A stretch of 64,000 bases of DNA from Deltaproteobacteria bacterium (GTDB lineage Bacteria > Myxococcota_A > UBA9160 > UBA4427), in contig JADJOR010000005.1 of assembly GCA_016713665.1 (NCBI GenBank), positions 434,001-498,000 on the forward strand. The letters run 5' to 3'. Each line of letters starts with the position of its first letter. Within the stretch, counting starts at the first letter, position 1. A model generated the notes under the pieces. The model was not told where the DNA came from and ran no database searches. It saw only the letters and a list, made by a program, of their open reading frames with translations. Below, piece by piece: positions 1 through 7,530 of this stretch. A program made the position numbers and the translations under genes.

Positions 1-1580
1 GGGACGATCAGCTCGATCTCGAGCGAGTCGTAGATGTCCCAGCAGCTCTCGCGATGGTCGGGATCGGGATCGTCGTCGAAGTCGGAGCGCGCGAGCTCTT
101 CGCGGCGCATCCAGAGATGCTTCCAGATCGGGTGGTCCGACGGGATCTCGGTGTCGATCTCGGACTGCTCCCAGTCGCCGCGCCAGGCCGACGCGCGCAG
201 GACCCGATCGCGGTCGTCGAAGAGCAGCACCATGGCCCTCGAAACACCCATCGTGTCCGTCAGCGCGACGAGGATCCGGTCCCCGATCTCGCGCATCGAG
301 AGCATCGAGACCATCGCCTCGGAGATCTCGCGCACCGCCTCGCGGTAGCGCGACCGATCCCGATCGAAGAAGTTGTCGACCAGCCGCTGCATCCGCTCGC
401 GCACCGGATTGAACGCCAGGATCGCCAGGAAGAGCAGCACGACCTGCACGCTGCGCGTGTTGACGCCGTAGCGCGCGACGAGCTCGTCGGCGAAGGTGAT
501 CATGAAGGCGAAGAGGCCGGTGATCGCGAGGGTCGCCGCGCCGTAGGCCGCGGACGAGCGCGCCGCGACCCGGAACTCGAAGAGCTGCTTGCGCACCATC
601 CCGTAGCCCACCGCCACGGGAAAGAAGCCCACCCAGAGCAGCGTGATGTACCAGGGCAGCTCGCTCGGCACGAGCCACTCGCCGAAGAGCGCGAGCAGCG
701 CGGGCAGCAGGCTCACGATGCCGGCCGCGAGCATCAGGTCCGAGCGGTCGCCGATCCCCGCCTGCTGCGCCTGGCGCCGACTCGCCGCGAGGATGCCGAC
801 GGAGGCGAGCGAGGTTCCGATCCCGAAGACGAAGGCGCAGGAGGCGATCCAGGTCGCGCCGATGCCGAGCAGAGGCTGGGTCCATACGCCGACCACGATC
901 AGCCCCGCGATCGCGTAGGGTACGACCCGGATCCGTCGCCGGCGCGCGACCCAGCGCGGCTCGATCGGATAGGTCGTGAAGAGATGGAAGGTCGTGGCCC
1001 CGAGGAAGGGCAGCGTCGCGAGCACGCGCGTCGCAGCCCAGGGGATCACGTCGACGCGGATCGCGCTCGAGATGAGCACCGACATCGTCGAGCAATAGAG
1101 CAGGAGCGCCCAGGATTCGGCGGAGGCGTGCCGCGTCCACCAGACGCCGAGCGCGACCGCGAGATAGAGCGCGCTCACGAGCAGCAGCCCGAGATGGAGC
1201 AGCACGTCGGAGGGCTTCTCGACCTCGTCCGCCGACTCCGCCGGATACAGCGGCACCGAGAGCAGCGAGCCGTCGGGCTTGCGCAGCCGGTACTCGGCGA
1301 CGACGCCGCTCTTCAAGCTCGGGCGGAAGAGGGCCTCGAAGGCGGGCACGCCGTCGACGGTGAGGAGCTGATCGCCTTCCTGGACCCCGAGATCCGCCGC
1401 CGCCTGACTCATCGCGTGGACGACGGGAATGCCGGCGAGGATCGAGGTCCGGACGGGCAGATGCGGGCCGCTGCGCGGCGAGACGAGGACGAAGACGGAG
1501 AGGCCGATGCCGAGCAGGGCCCAGATCGCGGCGATCGTGCCCGTCAGCTGCCGCGTCCGTCTCGCCATGTCGCGATTCAT
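1..1580 (-). CDS. Membrane sensor protein: PDZ-like, multi-TM, GAF start (partial, C-terminus outside window)
   Basis: Open reading frame running off the left edge, read from an ATG at 1580 (MNRDMARRTRQL). I translated about 526 codons without a stop. A first hydrophobic segment lies at about residues 10-31. A periplasmic PDZ-like stretch follows (about 45-110; GVQEGDQLLTVDGVPA is the typical PDZ loop). Then come several hydrophobic segments (about 120-340). A cytosolic part begins with VDNFFDRDRSRYREA and the start of a GAF-like fold (IGDRILVALTDTMGVSRAMV). This order is known from membrane sensors that continue into a histidine kinase or a GGDEF/phosphatase output. The output domain lies outside the window, so the enzymatic class is unknown. 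It heads a minus-strand block that includes the small secreted protein just upstream. The reading frame is certain and the domain calls are inferred from pattern. Confidence 0.7.
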   Translation of the reverse strand, partial: MNRDMARRTRQLTGTIAAIWALLGIGLSVFVLVSPRSGPHLPVRTSILAGIPVVHAMSQAAADLGVQEGDQLLTVDGVPAFEALFRPSLKSGVVAEYRLRKPDGSLLSVPLYPAESADEVEKPSDVLLHLGLLLVSALYLAVALGVWWTRHASAESWALLLYCSTMSVLISSAIRVDVIPWAATRVLATLPFLGATTFHLFTTYPIEPRWVARRRRIRVVPYAIAGLIVVGVWTQPLLGIGATWIASCAFVFGIGTSLASVGILAASRRQAQQAGIGDRSDLMLAAGIVSLLPALLALFGEWLVPSELPWYITLLWVGFFPVAVGYGMVRKQLFEFRVAARSSAAYGAATLAITGLFAFMITFADELVARYGVNTRSVQVVLLFLAILAFNPVRERMQRLVDNFFDRDRSRYREAVREISEAMVSMLSMREIGDRILVALTDTMGVSRAMVLLFDDRDRVLRASAWRGDWEQSEIDTEIPSDHPIWKHLWMRREELARSDFDDDPDPDHRESCWDIYDSLEIELIV

Positions 1581-1649
1581 CGATGCAATCCGCCGCCCGG
1601 TCGCCCCGGGCGCAGATTAGCCCAGGCGATCCGCCTGGCGGACGCAGCT

Positions 1650-2057
1650 TCAGCGAGCGCGCTTTTCCTGCTCGAGGGCTTCAGGGGCCAGCGGCGTCGG
1701 CGGCGGACCGTAGTTGTATCCCCGGGTATTCAGGACGACGACGCCGGGCGCGGTCTCGATGCCCGACACGCCCGGGCGACGCGCCTCCTCGACGTCCTCG
1801 GCCTTCACGAAGGGCGAAGCCTTGGGCGCGGCGCTGGGCGGGGAGGCGGGCGGCGCGACGGGGCTCGCAGCGGGGCCGGAAGCGGGTGCGGGCGAGGGCG
1901 CCGTCGCATTCGCGGTGGCCGGGGCGGATCGATCTTCGGCGCGGGCGATCCGGACGCCCGGCGAGCTCAAGGAGAGGCTCGCGACGACGCAGAGCGCCCC
2001 CGCGATCGAAGCGACCCGTTGCCCGAAGTTCGAAAGGAGTCCCGACTGGATGCGCAT
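1650..2057 (-). CDS. Small secreted Pro/Ala-rich hypothetical protein
   Basis: About 135 residues from the ATG at 2057 (MRIQSGLLSNFGQRV). An in-frame ATG at 2180 would add 41 Arg-rich residues unlike a signal peptide, so the inner start is preferred. A hydrophobic stretch (about residues 16-35, ASIAGALCVVASLSL) is a likely signal peptide, with processing near ARA-ED. The mature part is Ala/Pro-rich and low-complexity. It is followed by a short ordered-looking tail (GIETAPGVVVLNTRGYNYG). I recognise no family. It lies 70 bases upstream of the PDZ sensor on the same strand and may be co-transcribed with it. The function is unknown. Confidence 0.5.
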   Translation of the reverse strand: MRIQSGLLSNFGQRVASIAGALCVVASLSLSSPGVRIARAEDRSAPATANATAPSPAPASGPAASPVAPPASPPSAAPKASPFVKAEDVEEARRPGVSGIETAPGVVVLNTRGYNYGPPPTPLAPEALEQEKRAR

Positions 2058-2193
2058 CGCCCGTGCTCCTCGCTCGGGAGCCCGTCGTCTACGCGCCCCC
2101 GACCCGAAGCCGGAGGTCGCGCACGAGAGCCCCTCCGGGCCATCGGCCGCGGCGGCTTCGTGCTTGAGGTCGACCATCACATCGGGTGTCCCA

Positions 2194-2970
2194 TCAGATG
2201 CCCGACCCGTCGGACTCCTCGTGGACGTGGAGCCCGCACTCCTTGACCTCGTCGTTCTCCCACCACCAGCGCCCGGCCCGCGGATCGTCGCCGGGGCCGA
2301 TGGCGCGGGTGCAGGGCTCGCAGCCGACCGACGGGTAGCCTTCGCGATGCAGTCGGTTCACGGGGACCTGATGCTGACCGACGTACTCGAGGACGCGCTC
2401 GTGGGTCCAGTCCGCGAGCGGCGCGAGCTTGATGATCCCACCCGCGGCCGGATCGATCGCGAGCTTGCGCGTCTCGGCGCGGTTGGCGTTCTGGTCCCGG
2501 CGCAGCCCGGTGACGTAGGCGTCGACCCCGGCGAGGTAGCGCCGCATCGGGAGGACCTTGCGGATCTGGCAGCATTGCTTGCGGTTCTCGATCGACTCGT
2601 AGAAGGCGTTGACGCCCTTCGCGCGGACGAACGACTCGACCTCGGATGCATCCGGAAACACGACCTCGACCTGTTTGTCGTAGCGGTCGCGAACGCGGTC
2701 GATCAAGTCGTAGGTCGCGGCATGCAGACGGCCCGTATCGAGGACGAAGACGCGGGTGGTCGGATCGATGCGGTGGAGCATATCGATCAGGACCATGCCC
2801 TCCGGCGCACCGAACGAAGCGGAGATCGTCAGTCGGGGATGAAATTTTCCGACTGCCCAAGTCAGGAGATCCTCCGCACTCCAGGATTCGACGGCATCCC
2901 GGCGGATCAGGTCCAGGACCTCGTCTCGGAAGGGTTTTTCAGCGAGTGCGTCGACGGCGAACAGGGCCAT
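2194..2970 (-). CDS. cysH: Assimilatory (phospho)adenylyl-sulfate reductase, iron-sulfur type
   Basis: 258 residues, the usual family length. The enzyme reduces APS (or PAPS) to sulfite with thioredoxin in cytosolic sulfate assimilation. The PP-loop-like adenylyl-binding region is at about residues 47-60 (TISASFGAPEG). Two cysteine pairs, C133-C134 (KQCCQIRK) and C217/C220 (VGCEPC), are the [4Fe-4S] ligands typical of the APS-reducing branch. The C-terminal ECGLH motif (C245) carries the catalytic cysteine that forms the thiosulfonate intermediate. E. coli-type PAPS reductases lack the cluster cysteines, so APS is the likelier substrate. The ATG at 2970 is preceded by GAGG. No other sulfate-assimilation gene is in the window. 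Confidence 0.93.
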   Translation of the reverse strand: MALFAVDALAEKPFRDEVLDLIRRDAVESWSAEDLLTWAVGKFHPRLTISASFGAPEGMVLIDMLHRIDPTTRVFVLDTGRLHAATYDLIDRVRDRYDKQVEVVFPDASEVESFVRAKGVNAFYESIENRKQCCQIRKVLPMRRYLAGVDAYVTGLRRDQNANRAETRKLAIDPAAGGIIKLAPLADWTHERVLEYVGQHQVPVNRLHREGYPSVGCEPCTRAIGPGDDPRAGRWWWENDEVKECGLHVHEESDGSGI

Positions 2971-3095
2971 GGGGGGATCCTCGATCCGATCGGCATCCGG
3001 GACTCGGTCAGGGTGCTCGACGGATGGATACCGGGCGGGATTTCCTGAGTACTACAGGCCGTCTCGTCGGGCAATTTCCGGACTGCATGACTCTT

Positions 3096-3410
3096 TTATT
3101 CTGGACCGAACCGGAGCTGCTCGCGAACCGCCCGGACCTTGTCCTCCATGCGAACGTCCGGCCGGTCCCTGCGCTCGTCCATCTTGATGACGGTCCCGAC
3201 CCGGACGGCCCCGGCGGCAAAGACCGCCTCCTGCATCGCCGCGATCAACGGGAAGAGATCCGCCGCCTCGCCCTCGAGCGTCGTGAACATGGAGTCGAGC
3301 TGCCAGCGAACCCGGTCCTGCCGCTCGAGCACGGCGATCGCGGCCGCCACGTACTTCGAGACCGAGACCCCGACTCCGACCGGCGAGATGCTGACGGCTG
3401 CGATGGCCAT
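3096..3410 (-). CDS. MTH1187/DUF77-type thiamine-binding protein
   Basis: 104 residues from the ATG at 3410 (MAIAAVSISPVGVGVSVSKY). A start at 3503 would add 31 residues overlapping the end of folK in another frame, so it was not chosen. Features of the small ferredoxin-like DUF77 family are visible: the N-terminal SISPVG strand, the middle WQLDSMFTTLEGE segment, and the C-terminal VIKMDERRD strand. Members bind thiamine or a related pyrimidine as tetramers. The physiological role is not settled. It lies 35 bases downstream of folK on the same strand, so the two may share a transcript. Confidence 0.8.
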   Translation of the reverse strand: MAIAAVSISPVGVGVSVSKYVAAAIAVLERQDRVRWQLDSMFTTLEGEAADLFPLIAAMQEAVFAAGAVRVGTVIKMDERRDRPDVRMEDKVRAVREQLRFGPE

Positions 3411-3445
3411 CGCCCGATCATAGAGCCCCGGATCGACGGCGCCCG

Positions 3446-4000
3446 TCAGCCTCGGAGTCCGCGCTCCGACGCGGCCCCGGGCCAGCCCTCGGGCCGTCGC
3501 CACGGACGAACGGACTGCGGATCGAAGAGCGTGCGCGCGATCGCGTCGATCGTCGTGCCGAGGCGTGGATGCACGAGATCCGGCGCGAGCTCGGCGAGCG
3601 GCATCAGGACGAAGGCGCGCTCGTGCACCCTCGGATGGGGCACCACGAGCTCCGGCAGCTCGATCACGCGATCGCCGTAGAAGAGCAGATCGAGGTCGAT
3701 CGTCCGCGCGCCCCAGCGGATCGCGGAAGCCGTGCGATCGCGGCCGAGCGTCGCCTCGATGCGCTGCAACCGGCGCAACAGCTCGAGCGGCGCGAGCCAG
3801 CTGCGCAGGCCGAGAACGGCGTTGAGATAGGGCGCCTGCTCTCCCGGCCCGATCGGATCCGTCTCGTAGACGGTCGAAGCCGCCAGCAGCAGGAGATCCG
3901 GCTCCGTCTCGAGCGCCTCCACCACCGCCGCGAAGCTCGCCTCCCGATCGCCGAGATTCGCACCCACCGCCACGAACACGAGCTCACCACCCTCTCGCAT
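3446..4000 (-). CDS. folK: 2-amino-4-hydroxy-6-hydroxymethyldihydropteridine pyrophosphokinase
   Basis: 184 residues. It transfers pyrophosphate from ATP to 6-hydroxymethyl-7,8-dihydropterin in folate synthesis. The N-terminal VGANLGDREASF is the pterin-binding loop. ASTVYETDPIG and APYLNAVLGL form the second strand set. The signature RWGARTIDLDLLFYGD carries the two magnesium aspartates. VPHPRVHERAFVL is the third conserved block. The ATG at 4000 has AAGGAG 6-7 bases upstream. The gene diverges from the MOSC gene across a 194-base gap. Other folate genes are not in the window. Confidence 0.95.
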   Translation of the reverse strand: MREGGELVFVAVGANLGDREASFAAVVEALETEPDLLLLAASTVYETDPIGPGEQAPYLNAVLGLRSWLAPLELLRRLQRIEATLGRDRTASAIRWGARTIDLDLLFYGDRVIELPELVVPHPRVHERAFVLMPLAELAPDLVHPRLGTTIDAIARTLFDPQSVRPWRRPEGWPGAASERGLRG

Positions 4001-4117
4001 CGCGCACTCCTTCTTCTCGCCGGCTCCCGTCGTGGTTCATGTCCACGCGGCGGGCAACCGATCTGCCTCGCAGCCCGCCCCGCGCTGCGCACTTCGCAAA
4101 AGATAGGGCTCGTCGCG

Positions 4118-4123
4118 TATGCT
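4118..4123 (+). promoter_or_regulatory. Putative -10 element upstream of the MOSC gene
   Basis: TATGCT followed directly by GCGC, matching the TANNNTGCGC pattern found before four other genes in this window. A weak TTCGCA sits 19 bases upstream. Inferred from pattern only. Confidence 0.3.
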
Positions 4124-4194
4124 GCGCGGCGGCGAGAGCGAGAGCGACGCCGCGCGACTCCGGTCGTCCGGCGGCGCGGAGCCCCAGGAGCCCC

Positions 4195-4866
4195 ATGACT
4201 TCTTCCGACCGCAACGAGCCCCAGCTGATCGCCGTCTCCGTGGGCCAGCCCCGCGATGTCACCTGGCAGGGCAAGCCGCTCACGACCGGCATCTACAAAT
4301 CCCCGGTCCGCGGCCGCGTCGCCGTCGGCCCGCTCGGGCTCGAGGGCGACGGCCAGGCCGATCTCTCGGTCCACGGAGGCCTCGACAAGGCCGTCTACGC
4401 CTACGACTCGCTCAACACCGCCTACTGGCGCAGCCAGCTCGGCCGCCCCGAGCTCGGCCCCGGCTGCTTCGGCGAGAATCTGACGCTCTCGGGCCTGCCC
4501 GAGGCCCAGGTCTTCATCGGCGATCGCTTCCGCATCGGATCGGCGTGCTTCGAGGTCAGCCAGCCGCGACAGCCCTGCCACAAGCTGGCAAAGCGCTTCG
4601 AAGACCCGGCCTTTCCGAAGCGCTTTCTCGAGAGCCATCGCGTCGGCTACTACCTGCGCGTCGTCGAGGCGGGCGAGCTCGGCGCCGGCGATCCGGTCGT
4701 TCGGATCGCGCACGACCCGAGCAGCATCGACGTCGCGAACCTGGTCTCGCTCTTCATCGCGCGCGTCCCGAACGAGGCCGAGCTCGAGCGCGCCGCGGGG
4801 CTCACGGCGCTGGCCGACGCCTGGCGCATCCCGCTGCGCGAGCGGCTCGAAGCGCGCCGGGCCTGA
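4195..4866 (+). CDS. MOSC domain protein, YiiM-like
   Basis: 223 residues, close to E. coli YiiM. The ATG at 4195 has GGAG four bases upstream; longer in-frame starts would add an Arg-rich leader. MOSC hallmarks are GLEGDGQADLSVHGGLDKAV (family fingerprint), GCFGENLTLSG, and the cofactor-binding cysteine in QPRQPCHKLAKRF. A helical C-terminal part follows (IDVANLVSLFIARVPNEAELE), as in the YiiM subfamily. YiiM-type proteins are molybdenum-cofactor enzymes that reduce N-hydroxylated substrates such as 6-hydroxylaminopurine. That substrate is known for the family and is not shown here. It lies 64 bases upstream of the aminotransferase/LuxE/LuxC operon. Confidence 0.88.
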   Translation: MTSSDRNEPQLIAVSVGQPRDVTWQGKPLTTGIYKSPVRGRVAVGPLGLEGDGQADLSVHGGLDKAVYAYDSLNTAYWRSQLGRPELGPGCFGENLTLSGLPEAQVFIGDRFRIGSACFEVSQPRQPCHKLAKRFEDPAFPKRFLESHRVGYYLRVVEAGELGAGDPVVRIAHDPSSIDVANLVSLFIARVPNEAELERAAGLTALADAWRIPLRERLEARRA

Positions 4867-4916
4867 GCGCCGCGAGTCGGCAGGCCACGCCCCTCGGCAG
4901 CCCCGGCACCCGGCCT

Positions 4917-4922
4917 TACACT
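4917..4922 (+). promoter_or_regulatory. Putative -10 element for the aminotransferase/luxE/luxC operon (near-leaderless)
   Basis: TACACT followed by GCGCCCCC and then the ATG at 4931, so transcription would begin within a few bases of the start codon. No convincing -35 was seen. Confidence 0.3.
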
Positions 4923-4930
4923 GCGCCCCC

Positions 4931-6286
4931 ATGCCGCCCTCCGCCCCCGAAAGCCCGCCGGCGCCGACGCCGCTCCTCCCGCCGACCCTCCCGCCGGCCG
5001 TGGTCGGCCCGGTTCCCGGTCCGGAATCGCGCCGCCTCGCCGAACGCCTCGCCCGGGTCGAGAGCCGCAACGTCACCGCCCTCGACCCGCCGCCCATCTT
5101 CTGGGAGCGCGCCCGCCACGCGAATCTCTGGGACGTCGACGGCAATCGCTACGTCGACCTGACGGCCGCCTTCGGCGTCGCGAACGTCGGCCACGCCCAT
5201 CCCGAAGTCGTCCACGCCGTCGCCCACCAGGCCGAGACGCTGCTGCACGGCATGGGCGACGTCCATCCGGCGCGGGTCAAGGTCGAGCTGCTCGAGCAGC
5301 TCGCCGCGATCTATCCCCGCGGCGGAGGCCCGGCGCCTGCGGTGCGCGGCGTGCTCTCTTCTTCGGGCTCGGACGCGGTCGAGACGGCGCTCAAGACCGC
5401 GATGCTGGCGACCGGCCGGGCCGGCATCCTGGCCTTCGAGGGCGCCTATCATGGCCTGTCCTTCGGCGCCCTCGACTGCACCTGGCGACGGGACTTCAAG
5501 GCGCCCTTCGCGGCGCGACTGCCGGGCGCGACGCGCTTCGCCCGCTACGGCGATCTCGACGACGTGCGCCGCGTGGCCTCGCTTCCGGGCGAGGCGATCG
5601 GGGCGGTGCTGGTCGAGCCGCTGCAGGGACGCGGCGGCGAGCGGGTCCCGCCGGCCGGATTCCTCCGCGGGCTGCGCGCGCTATGCGACGAGCGCGGCTG
5701 GCTGCTCGTCGTCGACGAGATCTACACCGGCCTGGGTCGCACCGGCGCCCGCTTCGCGTGCGACCACGAGGGCGTGGTTCCCGATCTCCTCTGCATCGGC
5801 AAGGGCCTCGCCTCGGGCATGCCGCTCTCGGCCTGCCTGGGCCTCGCCGGCTGCTTCGACGCCTGGCCACGCTCGACCGGCGAAGCGCTGCATACGCAGA
5901 CCTTCCTCGGCCATCCCGCGAGCTGCGCCGCCGCCCTCGCGTCCCTCGACGTGAGCGCACGCTGGCAGCTGCCCGCCCGCGCGAAGACCGTCGGCGCCCG
6001 GGCGCTCGAACGGCTCCGCCGGGCGCTCGCGGGCGCGGCTTCGGTCGTCGAGGTCCGCGGGCTCGGGCTCATGCTCGGGATCGAGTGCGCCCGGCCCGAG
6101 CTCGCCCATCGCGCGGCGCAGGCGATGCTCGAGCAGGGCTATGTCCTGCTGCCCTCCGGACCCGAGGGCCGAGTCCTCTCGCTGACGCCGCCGCTCACGA
6201 TCGAGGAGACGGCCTTGCTCGACGCCTGCGACGCGATCGCCGCGTGGCTCACGCGCGCCGTCGCCGACGACGGACGCCGGGCGTGA
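4931..6286 (+). CDS. Class III PLP-dependent aminotransferase
   Basis: 451 residues. Fold type I class III signatures are visible: the substrate/PLP region SSSGSDAVETALKTA (about 143-157), GAYHGLSFGAL, the cofactor aspartate motif VVDEIYTGLGRTG (260-272) and the Schiff-base lysine K291 in CIGKGLASGMPLS. The class covers omega-amino-acid, acetylornithine and aldehyde/amine transaminases, and sequence alone does not give the substrate. The first 30 residues are Pro-rich and probably disordered. The stop overlaps a GTG of the next gene (GTGA). Co-operonic LuxE- and LuxC-like genes suggest that the amino acceptor could be an aldehyde made by LuxC; this is inference. Confidence 0.9.
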   Translation: MPPSAPESPPAPTPLLPPTLPPAVVGPVPGPESRRLAERLARVESRNVTALDPPPIFWERARHANLWDVDGNRYVDLTAAFGVANVGHAHPEVVHAVAHQAETLLHGMGDVHPARVKVELLEQLAAIYPRGGGPAPAVRGVLSSSGSDAVETALKTAMLATGRAGILAFEGAYHGLSFGALDCTWRRDFKAPFAARLPGATRFARYGDLDDVRRVASLPGEAIGAVLVEPLQGRGGERVPPAGFLRGLRALCDERGWLLVVDEIYTGLGRTGARFACDHEGVVPDLLCIGKGLASGMPLSACLGLAGCFDAWPRSTGEALHTQTFLGHPASCAAALASLDVSARWQLPARAKTVGARALERLRRALAGAASVVEVRGLGLMLGIECARPELAHRAAQAMLEQGYVLLPSGPEGRVLSLTPPLTIEETALLDACDAIAAWLTRAVADDGRRA

Positions 6287-6309
6287 ATCCCTTGCAACGC
6301 GATCAACCG

Positions 6310-7530
6310 ATGCAGCCGCTCCCGCCGTCGTCGACCGCGGGCCGCGAGGCGATCGAGTCCGCGCTCCTCGCCTGGATGGCCGAGCCCGACTGGCGCCGCG
6401 ACGAGGCCCGCTTCGAGGCCGCGGCGCTCGCGCTCTTCCGCTTCCAGTACGGCGCCTGCGAGCCCTATCGACGTTATTGCGACGTGCTCGATCGGACGCC
6501 GGAGAAGGTGCAGCGTGCGAACGCGATCCCGCCGGTGCCGACGGGGGCGTTCAAGGAGTTCGATCTGCGCTGCTTCCCGGCGGAGCGGACGGTGCAGAGC
6601 TTCCGGACGAGCGGGACCTCGACCGAGCGGCGCGGGGTGCTCCATCTCGACACGCTCGCGCTCTACGAGGCCTCGCTGCTCGCGAGCCTGCGTCGCTGCT
6701 TCCTGACGGATCTCGCAGGTCGGCGTCCGACGATGCGCTTCCTCGCGCTGTCGCCCCAGGATGCGCCGGACTCCTCGCTGACCCACATGTTCGCGACCCT
6801 CGCCGCCGCGGAGGGCAGCGAACGATCCGGCTACGACCTCGGGCCCGAGGGCCTCGCGCTCGGCTCGCTCGCCCTGGCCATCGACGCCGCACGCCGGGAG
6901 GCCCGGCCGATCGTGCTGGCGGGCACCTCGTTCGCCTTCGTCCACTTCCTCGACGCGACGGACGATGCGCCCGCTGCGGGCGCATCCCCCGCGCACACCG
7001 GAGGCTGGCGCTTGCCGGCGGGGTCGCGCGTCCTCGAGACCGGAGGCTTCAAGGGCAGGAGCCGCGAGGTGCCGCGCGAAGTCCTGCGCGCATCGCTCGC
7101 CGCGCGCTTCGGGATCCCGGAGCACGCCGTACTCAATCAATACGGCATGACGGAGCTCGGCAGCCAGTTCTACGACTCGACGCTCGTCGATCCGACGGGG
7201 CCGCGGCGCAAGCTCGTGCCGCCGTGGACGCGGGTGCGATGTGTCGATCCGGATTCCGGCGACGACGTTCCGATCGGCGAGGTCGGCGTCGTCGTGATCC
7301 ACGATCTCGCGAATACGGGGAGCGTCGCGGCGATCCAGACCGCCGATCTCGGACGCCTCCTGCCCGCGGCGAGCGGAAGCGGGGAAGCGTCGGGCTTCGA
7401 CGTGCTCGGACGCGCCGAGGGCGCCGAGCAGCGCGGCTGCTCGATCGCGATCGACGCGATGCTCGACCCTTCGGATCGGACGGGGCGACGGAGCGTGCAT
7501 ACGCGATCCGGTCGGGAGCCCGCCTCATGA
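6310..7530 (+). CDS. LuxE-family acyl-protein synthetase-like enzyme
   Basis: 406 residues from the ATG at 6310. An in-frame GTG at 6283, overlapping the previous stop, would add 9 residues and is equally possible through translational coupling. The sequence matches the LuxE acyl-protein synthetase family (adenylate-forming): IPPVPTGAFKEFDLRCFPAE, the TSGTSTERRG phosphate loop, LETGGFKGRSREV, and the motif NQYGMTELGSQFYD. In bioluminescent bacteria LuxE activates a fatty acid as acyl-AMP and passes it to a cysteine for reduction by LuxC. The gene lies between an aminotransferase and luxC with 4-base overlaps, so the three products are probably made together. No luxA, luxB or luxD lies nearby. 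The carboxylate substrate is unknown. Confidence 0.85.
   Translation: MQPLPPSSTAGREAIESALLAWMAEPDWRRDEARFEAAALALFRFQYGACEPYRRYCDVLDRTPEKVQRANAIPPVPTGAFKEFDLRCFPAERTVQSFRTSGTSTERRGVLHLDTLALYEASLLASLRRCFLTDLAGRRPTMRFLALSPQDAPDSSLTHMFATLAAAEGSERSGYDLGPEGLALGSLALAIDAARREARPIVLAGTSFAFVHFLDATDDAPAAGASPAHTGGWRLPAGSRVLETGGFKGRSREVPREVLRASLAARFGIPEHAVLNQYGMTELGSQFYDSTLVDPTGPRRKLVPPWTRVRCVDPDSGDDVPIGEVGVVVIHDLANTGSVAAIQTADLGRLLPAASGSGEASGFDVLGRAEGAEQRGCSIAIDAMLDPSDRTGRRSVHTRSGREPAS

Noticed and set aside
54..2246. A 730-codon open frame on the plus strand
   Set aside because: It runs antisense to the PDZ sensor and the small secreted protein. Its translation is Arg/Glu/Asp-rich low-complexity, as expected from the opposite strand of GC-rich codons.
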